A stretch of 64,000 nucleotides of DNA from an uncultured Clostridia bacterium (lineage in GTDB: Bacteria > Bacillota > Clostridia > Oscillospirales > Acutalibacteraceae): the NCBI GenBank assembly GCA_944384815.1, contig CALWUW010000018.1, positions 1-64,000 of the forward strand. Direction: 5' to 3'. This document shows positions 8,094 to 16,294 of the stretch, piece after piece. Below the pieces are notes generated by a model, which saw only the letters and a program-made list of their open reading frames with translations, did not search any database and was not told where the DNA came from. The position numbers and the translations under genes are program-made. Position 1 is the stretch's first letter, and every line of letters starts with the position of its first letter.

Positions 8094-9644
8094 TTATTTT
8101 GCGTGGTGGGAACCTTTTTCTTTAAAATGCTTTGCCTTATTAGCAACTGTTACGGCTACATACCGGAAGCCGCCGCATTTTCGAATCACGAACACGCCTG
8201 CCGTCAGACCGGAACAGAACAGAACGATCAGGAATGCAAACAAAACATCTCCGGAAGCATCCTGCTGCACATTTTGGGGCTCAACTTCCGCAGCCGCTAC
8301 CGTGGGAACGATGGCTTCCATAACTGTTACGCTGGAGTTTACAGCCACGCCCTTGGTCTCCGGCACACTCTTAGAGGAAGCGTCCTCACTCTCCACGGGC
8401 TCCGGCTCTTCCTCCGGCTCGGGAGCTCTCACAGCTGCGTCAGAATGCAAAACTTCCAAATCAGCAGCATCCATAATTCCATCCGCTTCCAAGCCTGCCT
8501 GCTCCTGATAAGCCAGGACGGCTGCCTTGGTGGCATCCCCGTAGAAGAAGGAAGTCTCGCAATTCATGTATCCTAATTCTACCAAACGTCCCTGCATCTG
8601 CTTTACCAAGCCGCTGTGAAGCCCGGGGTAAATCTGCCCTTTATTGGCATTGGCCGGCGCACTGGAGGAAAAAAGACTCTTCTGGGTCGCTACGTCCGCC
8701 TCACCGGTCTCCTCCAAGCCCACTGCTCTTTGGTAAGCCGCTACCGCGTCCTGAATAAACGCGTCATAATAATCATTGACCATGTCATAGTAATATCCCA
8801 GATCAAACAACCGCTGCTGCAGCTGCTTTACGGCATACCCCTGGGAAGCCAAGCCCAGATCCGTATAGGTAGGCGCCACGCTCTGAGAGGAAGAACCTGT
8901 GCTTCCTGTACCGGAACCAGCCGTAGAACCAGAGGAACCGGTAGATCCGGAAGAACCCGTGGACCCGGAAGATCCGGCAGAGCCGCTGGAAGGCGTTTCT
9001 ACAGAAGCATTGTCCTCAGGAACACTCCCGCTGGAGGAGCTGGTAATGCGCCCATCCCAAGCGAACGTATACGTTACCCCGTCAATTACTTTGGTCACAC
9101 CGGCTACATACTGTCCGTTTTCATAATAATACTTGTTTCCCGCAAAGGTCACCCAACCGGTGGTGGGATAGGACACACCAGGAACCTTATACCATTTCAC
9201 CCAACGATGTTCGCTAACACCTTCGTAAACTACATCATACGCGTCGCTGCGGCAATCCACTGCCATGCCGCCGCCCACGTACACACCTACATGTCCGCTC
9301 ATCCAAAGGCCCAAGCCATGAATCCGGGGAAGTGTGGAAATGCTTCCGGAAACAGAAGCGCCGTTGATCTGCCCGGAACTGCTTCTGGGCGTGGAAGATC
9401 CCACATACGCATAGATCATTCCGGAGCAATCGCTGTATGTGACGCCATTGATGGTCTGCCCGGCATATCCATACTTATACTGCCATCCGCTATAATAACA
9501 ATTCAGCGCATGAGCCGCCAAACCCACACCGGTAGCTCCGGCAGCATCCGCCGTAATAGTTCCCACATTCGCCGTAAAAACGGAACCCAGCATAACAAGC
9601 GCAGAAACAAACGCAGCTACGCTCTTCCGAAAAAACTTCTTCAT
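8094..9644 (-). CDS. Secreted NlpC/P60 peptidoglycan hydrolase with two peptidoglycan-binding domains
   Basis: The 516-residue product has a signal peptide (about 1-35: MKKFFRKS, a hydrophobic core, then TITADAAG). An NlpC/P60-type cysteine peptidase domain follows, with the nucleophile region SDCSGMIYAYVG and the histidine region SGHVGVYVGGG. A tryptophan/tyrosine-rich wall-binding-like repeat comes next (GWVTFAGNKYYYENGQYV), then a Ser/Gly/Thr linker, two PG_binding_1-like domains (DLGLASQGYAVKQLQQRL and GLHSGLVKQMQGRLVELGY), a Glu/Pro-rich stretch, and a hydrophobic helix near 475-497 followed by basic residues. It should cleave peptide stems in the wall and stay anchored by its C-terminus. 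The start at 9644 follows AGGAGGAAGTTTTCGAT. A WalR-like box overlaps its promoter. Confidence 0.9.
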   Translation of the reverse strand: MKKFFRKSVAAFVSALVMLGSVFTANVGTITADAAGATGVGLAAHALNCYYSGWQYKYGYAGQTINGVTYSDCSGMIYAYVGSSTPRSSSGQINGASVSGSISTLPRIHGLGLWMSGHVGVYVGGGMAVDCRSDAYDVVYEGVSEHRWVKWYKVPGVSYPTTGWVTFAGNKYYYENGQYVAGVTKVIDGVTYTFAWDGRITSSSSGSVPEDNASVETPSSGSAGSSGSTGSSGSTGSSGSTAGSGTGSTGSSSQSVAPTYTDLGLASQGYAVKQLQQRLFDLGYYYDMVNDYYDAFIQDAVAAYQRAVGLEETGEADVATQKSLFSSSAPANANKGQIYPGLHSGLVKQMQGRLVELGYMNCETSFFYGDATKAAVLAYQEQAGLEADGIMDAADLEVLHSDAAVRAPEPEEEPEPVESEDASSKSVPETKGVAVNSSVTVMEAIVPTVAAAEVEPQNVQQDASGDVLFAFLIVLFCSGLTAGVFVIRKCGGFRYVAVTVANKAKHFKEKGSHHAK

Positions 9645-9740
9645 ATCGAAAACTTCCTCCTGTTTCATTCGTCCGCTGCATCGAAATAATCCATAAGCAG
9701 CTTTTCGTTTGATCCATAAATAAAGAAAAGATTACAATTT

Positions 9741-9785
9741 GTAACAAATCGGTTACAGTTTACCACAAAAATGAAACAAGTGCAA
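9741..9785 (-). promoter_or_regulatory. Promoter of the NlpC/P60 gene with WalR-like box
   Basis: On the minus strand TTGCAC (9780-9785), a 17-nt spacer and TAAACT (9757-9762) form a promoter. Directly after it lies TGTAAC-N5-TGTTAC (9741-9757), which fits the WalR/YycF consensus TGTWAH-N5-TGTWAH. A third half-site, TGTAAT, follows 4 nt later. The rest of the 9645-9890 gap is AT-rich with no gene that I can see. Confidence 0.6.
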
Positions 9786-9890
9786 GCTTTACACAAATTC
9801 TTTAAATTTTATTCACAATTTAATCTTCGTAAATAATTTTGCACAAATAGCTTCTTTCTCACCTCAAAACCTATCAATCCAATGGACAGC

Positions 9891-9924
9891 AAAAAGGCAG
9901 CGGAACATTTTCCGCTGCCTTTTA
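9891..9924 (-). terminator. Terminator of the murE-murF operon
   Basis: A 10-bp stem, GGCAGCGGAA / TTCCGCTGCC, flanked by A and T runs on both sides, 16 nt after the murF stop. It could work in both directions. Confidence 0.88.
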
Positions 9925-9939
9925 TATTGTATTTTCCGT

Positions 9940-11313
9940 TTACGCCAGATGAGCAAATCCCAGAACTGCCTGAACCACCTCGTCCATATGCATCCCCCGG
10001 GATCCTTTCACCAGCAAGGTATCTCCTTCCTGCAAAAAGGATCGCAGGAAAGCGGAGATTTCCTGATTATTCTCAAAAGTTTTTACCGTTTTGACCCCTG
10101 AAGAGGCGGCTTCTTCCGCGATCCATGCCGCTCGTGTCCCCACTGTAAAAACACAGTCAACACCCAGAGAAGCCGCGGTTTTTCCCACCTGCCGATGAGC
10201 GTTTTCTTCCGCTTCACCCAGTTCCAACATATCCGCCAATACAGCTACCTTCCGCCCCGGGAAGCCGCAGAGGACCTGTAAGCTTCCCCGCAAAGCATCC
10301 GGGCTGGCGTTATACGAATCATCGATCACAGTGATCCCGTTTACCTTATGAATTTGTTGACGCATAGCAGGCGTTTCATATCCGGAAAGCGCCTTGGCGC
10401 CTGCTTCCACGTTGCCTCCTAGAGTATGGACCAAAGCCAATCCTGCCAAAGCATTTAGTACATTGTGATTTCCGGGGACGGGGATCCAAACAGGAACGGA
10501 TACCCCCTGGCCTGTAAATTGGAATCGGGTCCCCTGGGGAGAAGTCTCGATTGCTTCTGCCCGATAGTCACACCAGGGCTGCAACCCAAAATACACTTTC
10601 CGCACCGAAGGCAAACCGGTTTTTAAAGACGCCAGCATCGGGTCTTCCCCATTTAAAAACAATACGGAGGATTCCGTAAACGTATCGGTGATGTGCAGTT
10701 TTTCTTTCAAAATATTTTCCTGGGTTTTCAGCTGCTGGATGTGGGAAATACCTATATTGGTCATAATGGCATACCTAGGCTGGGCCATAGCCGCCAGCTT
10801 TGCCATCTCTCCGAAATCACTCATGCCCATTTCAATTACAGCAGCCTGATGAGATTCCTCCAGCCGGAACAACGTCAGCGGGAGACCAATCTGGCTGTTT
10901 TGGTTGCCCTCCGTTTTCATTACATTGTAGGAAGCGGAAAGCACCAGGGCCACCATCTCTTTTGTGGTTGTTTTTCCTACACTTCCGGTAACACCAATCA
11001 CCGGAATGGAAAAACGGCTGCGATAAGCCAATGCGATTTTCTGCAAAGCTTCCACCGTATCCGGAACGTAGATCCGGGGGCGTCCATCCGGTTTATCCTT
11101 TTCGTTCTGGGTCAGCGTGGCAGCTGCCCCGGAGGCAAATACAGCATCAATGTAGATATGGGAATCCGTTCTTTCTCCCCGGATAGGAACGAATAAAGCC
11201 CCTTCTTCCACCTGCCGGCTGTCGGTGCAAACAGAGGAAACTACGGTTTCCGGATCGCCGGAAAGAAGGATTCCCCCGCAAGCTTTAACAATTTCCGCTA
11301 CTGTCATTTTCAT
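9940..11313 (-). CDS. murF: UDP-N-acetylmuramoyl-tripeptide--D-alanyl-D-alanine ligase
   Basis: MurF adds D-Ala-D-Ala to the UDP-MurNAc-tripeptide, the last cytoplasmic step of monomer synthesis. The 457-residue protein shows the N-terminal substrate-binding fold (VCTDSRQVEEGALFVPIRGER), the ATP loop GVTGSVGKTTTKEM (about residue 110), the central TEGNQNSQIGLPLTL motif and the C-terminal VIDDSYNASPDA and LVKGSRGMHMD motifs. Length is normal. The start overlaps the murE stop by 4 nt (ATGA), so the two ligases are translationally coupled. Confidence 0.97.
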   Translation of the reverse strand: MKMTVAEIVKACGGILLSGDPETVVSSVCTDSRQVEEGALFVPIRGERTDSHIYIDAVFASGAAATLTQNEKDKPDGRPRIYVPDTVEALQKIALAYRSRFSIPVIGVTGSVGKTTTKEMVALVLSASYNVMKTEGNQNSQIGLPLTLFRLEESHQAAVIEMGMSDFGEMAKLAAMAQPRYAIMTNIGISHIQQLKTQENILKEKLHITDTFTESSVLFLNGEDPMLASLKTGLPSVRKVYFGLQPWCDYRAEAIETSPQGTRFQFTGQGVSVPVWIPVPGNHNVLNALAGLALVHTLGGNVEAGAKALSGYETPAMRQQIHKVNGITVIDDSYNASPDALRGSLQVLCGFPGRKVAVLADMLELGEAEENAHRQVGKTAASLGVDCVFTVGTRAAWIAEEAASSGVKTVKTFENNQEISAFLRSFLQEGDTLLVKGSRGMHMDEVVQAVLGFAHLA

Positions 11314-12776
11314 CGGGAACCCTCCTGCTGCTCTTCCAGAATCTCGGCGATCAATTCTCTCTCGTCCATATGGTATTTTATTCCACGGATCTCCTGGTAA
11401 TCCTCATGGCCTTTGCCGGCCAAAACGATCACATCTCCCTCCTGGGCGTGCTCCATACAATACCGGATCGCTTCTTTTCGATTGGGAACCACAACGTATT
11501 TCCCGTCGGTCTTTTGGATGCCCGTTTGGATGTCCGCGATAATATCCATCACATCCTCAAAGCGGGAATTATCCTCTGTGATCACGGTCAGATCCGCCAA
11601 TTTTCCGGACACTTCTCCCATTTCATAGCGGCGGGTCCGGGAGCGATTTCCGCCTGCGCCAAACATACAGATCAAGCGATTGGGATGATACTCCCGCAGG
11701 GTAGTCAAAATACTCTCCATACTGACTGCGTTGTGGGCGTAATCGATCAGCAGGGTATACGGGCCAGGAACCGGAACCGGCTCCACCCGCCCCTTTACTT
11801 TTACCCGGCTCAGTCCTTCAACGATCGCTTGTTCCGGTAAGCCCAACACACGGCAGACCGCGGCGGCGCCCAAAGCGTTATAAACACTGAAAGTTCCGGG
11901 AATGGGTACTTCCGCCTTCAGCGAACATTCTCCTGCAGTTTGAAATTCTACGCCTAAAAATCCCGGTCTGGAAATCAGCCGGCTTTCCTTTGCCTGAAGA
12001 TCCGCTTCAGCAGAAAATCCATAGGTTTTCACCTGGCAAGTGTGCCCTTCCAGCATTGCTTCCCAGGCGGGATCGTCCCGATTGAGCACTCCTGTTTGGC
12101 AGCGAGTAAACAGCATCCGTTTGCAAGCCAGATACTCTTCCATGCTTTTATGCTCCGCGCCCCCCAAGTGGTCTTCGGAAAAGTTTGTAAACAATCCCAC
12201 CGTAAAGGGAACGGCATCCACCCGATGCTCCCGCAGCCCGATGGAGGAAGCCTCCATCACAGCCGCCCGGCATCCGGAGTCTACCATCCGGCGCAGCGCT
12301 TTCTGGATCTCGTAAGATTCCGGCGTGGTGTTTTCCGTAGGCTCCACCGTATCCCCGATCTGGATACCGATGGTACCGATCATTCCCGTAGGAATTCCCG
12401 CTGCTTCTAAAATCGAACGGATCATAAAAGCCGACGTAGTCTTTCCTTTGGTTCCGGTGATTCCGATAACCGTCATCTCTTCTCCGGGATGGCCGAAGAA
12501 AGCAGCGCTGATATGGGCCAAGGCTTCCCGAGTATCTGGCACCAATACCACCGGAACGCTTTCCACCGCTACCGGATCCTGGGCAATTATCGCGCAAGCT
12601 CCGGCCTGTACGGCTTTTTCCGCATACTGATGCCCATCCGCCACAGCGCCTTTCAGGCAAACAAATACGCTGCCCGGCACAGCTTTTCTGGAATCATATA
12701 CAATATCCGTCACGGGGATCTCCAAATTTTCTTTGCAGGAATACACCATTCCCTGCAAAATTTCTTTCAGATTCAT
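11310..12776 (-). CDS. murE: UDP-N-acetylmuramoyl-tripeptide synthetase
   Basis: MurE adds the third amino acid, meso-diaminopimelate or L-lysine, to UDP-MurNAc-L-Ala-D-Glu. In the 488-residue protein the ATP loop GITGTKGKTT, the TTPESYEIQ segment, the DYAHN motif and the C-terminal GKGHEDYQ are all present. The motif that reads DNPR in diaminopimelate-specific enzymes reads DNSR here (TEDNSRFED), so the amino acid added cannot be fixed by that motif alone. It is followed by murF with a 4-nt overlap. GTAAAGGAG stands upstream of the ATG at about the usual spacing. Confidence 0.96.
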   Translation of the reverse strand: MNLKEILQGMVYSCKENLEIPVTDIVYDSRKAVPGSVFVCLKGAVADGHQYAEKAVQAGACAIIAQDPVAVESVPVVLVPDTREALAHISAAFFGHPGEEMTVIGITGTKGKTTSAFMIRSILEAAGIPTGMIGTIGIQIGDTVEPTENTTPESYEIQKALRRMVDSGCRAAVMEASSIGLREHRVDAVPFTVGLFTNFSEDHLGGAEHKSMEEYLACKRMLFTRCQTGVLNRDDPAWEAMLEGHTCQVKTYGFSAEADLQAKESRLISRPGFLGVEFQTAGECSLKAEVPIPGTFSVYNALGAAAVCRVLGLPEQAIVEGLSRVKVKGRVEPVPVPGPYTLLIDYAHNAVSMESILTTLREYHPNRLICMFGAGGNRSRTRRYEMGEVSGKLADLTVITEDNSRFEDVMDIIADIQTGIQKTDGKYVVVPNRKEAIRYCMEHAQEGDVIVLAGKGHEDYQEIRGIKYHMDERELIAEILEEQQEGSR

Positions 12777-12827
12777 GCAAACAAAACTCCTTTACTGCTT
12801 ACTGCCACATAAAAGCATAAACACTTT

Positions 12828-13493
12828 TTATCCAAAAAAAGCATTCAAAGACAAAAGAAGAATGGCGGGTTCATAAAGGCACATCACCCACCGGTCACGG
12901 GTGGCGGATGTACGCCCGGTAGCAATAGTATTGCCCAGGATCATATCGGACGCCAGGAAAAACGTTGCCCCCAAAAACGCCAGAAAAGCCGATGAGCCTC
13001 GTAAAGTCCACAAAAGGCTGAGGGCTGTTCCCCACATACTCAGCAGTACAAACACATACACCGCCAAGGGAACGGCCTTTTCCCGAAAAGAGGAAATATA
13101 CGTTCTGTATGCCCAAAGGCAAATGACACAGCCGACTATTCCCAACAAAAACCCCAACCAAAGGATTCCTCCCTGGACACAGTTCCAAAGGATGAACCCT
13201 ATATGCGCCGCCAAAAAAACCAGCACTCCGGGGATCAGGGAATGTTGGATCCAAACATCCGCCGCCAGGCAAAGAAATGCCGCTGCCAAAAGGATCCAGC
13301 TTTCTCCGCCTTTGTGGGCAACACCGATTGCGGCAATCAAAACAGACCCAAGCGTTGCGCCGCCTTTATACCATACCGACCCCTTTCCCGGGCTCCATAA
13401 GTAGAGCCAGAGGAACAAGGCATTCCACAAAAGCCCTAATACTCCCAACCAAAGCAAACGATTTTCCCAAAAAGCAAAAGGCATCTCTTTCAC
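12828..13493 (-). CDS. YhhN family membrane protein (lysoplasmalogenase-like)
   Basis: A 221-residue protein with about eight hydrophobic helices. It carries the family's paired acidic motifs, FLCLAADVWI near residue 78 and GATFFLASDMILG near 180. Some YhhN/TMEM86 proteins hydrolyse the vinyl-ether bond of lysoplasmalogens, which would fit a plasmalogen-containing anaerobe, but the bacterial family is poorly characterised. It lies upstream of murE with a 51-nt gap and could be co-transcribed. AAAAAGGAGTG precedes the ATG. Confidence 0.8.
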   Translation of the reverse strand: MKEMPFAFWENRLLWLGVLGLLWNALFLWLYLWSPGKGSVWYKGGATLGSVLIAAIGVAHKGGESWILLAAAFLCLAADVWIQHSLIPGVLVFLAAHIGFILWNCVQGGILWLGFLLGIVGCVICLWAYRTYISSFREKAVPLAVYVFVLLSMWGTALSLLWTLRGSSAFLAFLGATFFLASDMILGNTIATGRTSATRDRWVMCLYEPAILLLSLNAFFG

Positions 13494-13630
13494 TCCTTTT
13501 TACCGGCACAAGGCCTTTTCGTCGCTGTTTATCCCGGAAAGGAATCCAGTTTGATTATAGCATTCCCGTAATTTGAATACAAGAAACAATTTTCTAACCA
13601 AATTCCGGAAGCTTTCTCCCCTTCAAAATA

Positions 13631-13659
13631 TTGATTTTATAAACCAAATATGCTATACT
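13631..13659 (+). promoter_or_regulatory. Promoter of tRNA-Leu
   Basis: TTGATT (13631-13636), a 17-nt spacer and TATACT (13654-13659), 12 nt before the mature tRNA start. Confidence 0.75.
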
Positions 13660-13671
13660 AGTTGGCATAAT

Positions 13672-13757
13672 GCCGCTGTGGTGGAATGGCAGACACTGTG
13701 GACTTAAAATCCACTGGTAGCGATACCGTACCGGTTCGAGTCCGGTCAGCGGCACCA
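13672..13757 (+). tRNA. tRNA-Leu (anticodon TAA)
   Basis: An 86-nt class II tRNA. The acceptor arms GCCGCTG and CAGCGGC pair, the anticodon loop reads CTTAAAA with TAA in the middle, a long variable arm follows (GGTAGCGATACC), the T-loop is GGTTCGAGTCC and the CCA end is encoded. Confidence 0.97.
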
Positions 13758-13791
13758 ATAGGAGTGTCTACATAGACACTCCTATTTTTCT
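13758..13791 (+). terminator. Terminator of tRNA-Leu
   Basis: ATAGGAGTGTCTA and its complement TAGACACTCCTAT pair around a short loop, followed by TTTTTCTTC. Confidence 0.93.
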
Positions 13792-13861
13792 TCTCATTCT
13801 TCAATACCTTTTCTATGAAAATTTGCAGTAATTCTAATTACATAAGTTAAAAGGTGATAAC

Positions 13862-14615
13862 ATGAATCACAAACAAATCACAGAAAAGTATTATTCAAAA
13901 TGGATAGGATGGGAAAATATTCTTAACAGCGAATCATGTGGTGTGAAGTTTTGTTATTCTCAAGAACGTAACAAAGTTCAATATGGGTATTCACAATCGT
14001 TTGACCTATATGTGTTTATCCAAGATGATAGAATTATTTTTTCATATGGCGATAAGATAATTGACAAAATATCTGACATTCAAAAAAGAATATGTAAAGT
14101 TCTTTCACCTGAAGAATTAAAGCAATTGTTAAACTCAATGTTTAACAATTGTATCAGACATAATGTAAAATATGTGTTTGATGAAAGTTTAAATTTAGAT
14201 ATAAAATTAAAGTCTCGTACTTTGGATGCTTCTGAATATCCAAAGTATTTAGAATTTTATAGAAAAATACATCCAAACTGTAAACAATTGGATTGGCTTC
14301 AAAATTACTTTACCGAAATGGTAAATGAAAATTTATGTTGCGGTTTATTTGATAATGATGTTCTGGTTTGTTGTTCAGATGCTCCCGGTATGCCTTATAT
14401 GCAAGAAATTGTTCAAGAAATTGGAATCAACACATTAGATAACTTTAAAAAGAAAGGTTATGCAACCGATGTGTGTTTGTCCTGTGTGAGAGAAATTATT
14501 AAAAACGGAAAATCTCCACAATGGTCAACAACTATAGATAATATCGCTTCACAAAAATTAGCTAAAAAAAATTGGCTTTGTTAAGTTTGCTGATATTCTC
14601 ACATTAACTCTTTAA
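13862..14615 (+). pseudogene. GNAT-type acetyltransferase, frameshifted near its end
   Basis: A 240-codon frame, markedly AT-rich compared with its surroundings, resembles GNAT acetyltransferases of Clostridia. The C-terminal half holds the acetyl-CoA loop region (NFKKKGYATDVCLSCVREII) and the WSTTIDNIASQKLA segment. The frame ends early as KKNWLC because of an eight-A run at 14564-14571. Removing one A restores KKIGFVKFADILTLTL and a stop at 14613-14615, which is how such proteins normally end. The extra A may be a true mutation, a slippage-prone switch or a sequencing error. AAAGGTGATAAC precedes the ATG. The substrate is unknown. Its composition suggests it was acquired downstream of the tRNA. 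Confidence 0.75.
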
Positions 14616-14696
14616 AAGTATTAAATATAACCACTGCGCAGGTTCAAGTCCCACAGACCAAAACTGCATAGCATTTTTTAGTTCCTACTTACAAAT

Positions 14697-14727
14697 AAAA
14701 GCCGGTGTAAAACACCGGCTTTTATTT
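14697..14727 (+). terminator. Terminator after the GNAT gene
   Basis: AAAAGCCGGTGT and ACACCGGCTTTT pair around a three-base loop, followed by TTATTTTAT. Confidence 0.9.
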
Positions 14728-15009
14728 TATGATTTTACCCGAAAAGGTTCCGTCTCTGATAATACGACCAGCATATCTGCAGAACCAGGCAATGCAACTG
14801 GAAGCCGCTGCGCTGCCATTCGCTCTATGCTTTAAGTACACCGGGATTTATATAAACAATAGCTTCATATATGCAGGCATCATCCAAACAGAAAGGAAAT
14901 TCGAGTCATAAATCAAAGGGTGTTTATACGGATTGACAAGATGGCAGAGGAATTCTATAGTACAGGTAGATAAAAAGATAAATGCGTGTCTGTATTTGGA
15001 GGGGTAAAA

Positions 15010-15581
15010 ATGATTAGAAACATACCTATTACCTTGCGTGGAAATAATGAAATACTGCGCGTGGAATATACCGAAAACACAAGTGTTGTGCAGTCGGGGC
15101 TTGACGCATTAGAACTTCCTTTTCCAGCAGAGCGTTGCTTGGGTTATCCAACGATATACGCCTATTCTCCTGATATGAAACTAACAGGATATAAAAGATA
15201 TTGCGGATTTATACAATTGATACAAAGAATAGAAAAGAAAGGCCAAAACGAGCATATATACTTAAATATTATATACCGGATGATTTTAGAAGCATGGGAA
15301 ATCCGTATTTTTCTTATGGGTACCCGGCCTCATTGTTTGATGCTCCTTGCTATAATTTGGGGAATTGTGATGAGCTAACATGGAAAGCTTTTACCTATCT
15401 TGTGGATATGCCTACAAGGATGAACAAAAACCAATTGGAATATATTACGGGGTTCAGTTGGGGATATACTGAAAATAAAAATGGCTGTACCGGTTTGCTT
15501 GATTTTGAGCGGTTGACTGAAGAGCATTTTGCAAAGCATAAACAATTTATAAACGACCAATATCCTAAATTCACTGTATGA
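15010..15581 (+). pseudogene. Frameshifted AT-rich gene of unknown function
   Basis: GGAGGGG precedes an ATG at 15010 (MIRNIPITLRGNNEILRVEY). This frame continues to 15378, but from about 15250-15290 the coherent protein passes to another frame that ends at 15581 (IPDDFRSMGNPYFSYGYP ... DELTWKAFTYLVDMPTRMNK). Joined, the two give a protein of about 190 residues. I do not recognise the family. The low GC content matches the GNAT pseudogene upstream and suggests the same acquired segment. No terminator is obvious after it. Confidence 0.55.
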
Positions 15582-16037
15582 TACATTGCGGTGGTTTGCA
15601 TTCGATTTGAAATACCGGTGTACTTTTATCAATCGTTACTGTATTTCGGAACAAAGAGTGATTTGCGCGGACGATAGTGTCCGAAAGTTTTTTGCAAATG
15701 GATTTGCTGCCTCTGGAGGCATGCAGCCAGCCAGCAATGGAGGCATCCTCTACGTCAGCCTCCAAGTGCTTCATGTACTTCTTATTGCCCACTGGATGTC
15801 TGCCATATGGCGCATCCAAACACAAACCAGCATGAAAGCAGAGTTTGCCCCACGGGAATCCGCCTATAGCACGGGTGCAATGACAACTTTCCCCCTTGTG
15901 ATTTTTCTCCCCACCAAAAACGGCCGCATCCTCTTTTGTCTCACAGCCATACGGCAAGACAGAAAGGATACGGCCATTTTTATGCCCCGGCATATCCCGG
16001 TTCAAGTAAAGAAGAAAGAAAAAACAGCAGACTACCG
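15582..16037. other. About 450 bp with no assignable gene
   Basis: Open frames exist on both strands (for example 15571-16047 on the minus strand), but neither has a ribosome site, a recognisable motif or plausible composition. The base composition is closer to the core chromosome than to the AT-rich patch before it. It may be remnant sequence at the edge of the inserted segment. Confidence 0.4.
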
Positions 16038-16280
16038 TTATTCCCAAAGATTCTTCTGCAATTTGGAAATTTTCGCCCGCCGTTCCGCAGTGGCTTTCTC
16101 ATCCAGCTGCAAAACGCCCCCGTCGTCAATCAAAAGCACACTGCCCTCTCCGGCTCCCTGGGGAATTTCCCCTTTATCAATGGCAAAATACCGAATGTCT
16201 TTTGCCTTAGCCGGAGGATTGGTCAGTTCCTCGCAGATGGCGTACGTTCCCTCAAAACGATCAATGCTTAATCTTCGCAT
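16038..16280 (-). CDS. DUF3006 domain protein
   Basis: An 80-residue protein with the DUF3006 pattern: RLSIDRFEGTYAICEE at the start, then EIPQGAGEGSVLLIDDG and a charged tail with AERRAKISKLQKNLWE. These small proteins are common in Clostridia, often beside metallo-beta-lactamase or wall genes, and have no established activity. It follows ftsK by 14 nt on the same strand and is probably its operon partner. Confidence 0.8.
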   Translation of the reverse strand: MRRLSIDRFEGTYAICEELTNPPAKAKDIRYFAIDKGEIPQGAGEGSVLLIDDGGVLQLDEKATAERRAKISKLQKNLWE

Positions 16281-16294
16281 GGCTGCCTCCCATT

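Noticed and set aside
8616-9689. A 357-codon plus-strand frame
   Set aside because: Antisense shadow of the NlpC/P60 gene, whose domains, signal peptide and ribosome site are clear.
14636-14664. A second complete tRNA gene
   Set aside because: Only a T-loop-like stretch and ACCA are visible; the T-stem has mismatches and no acceptor, D or anticodon arms can be drawn upstream.
14729-14911. A 60-codon frame after the GNAT terminator
   Set aside because: It begins inside the terminator T-run, has no ribosome site and shows no recognisable pattern.
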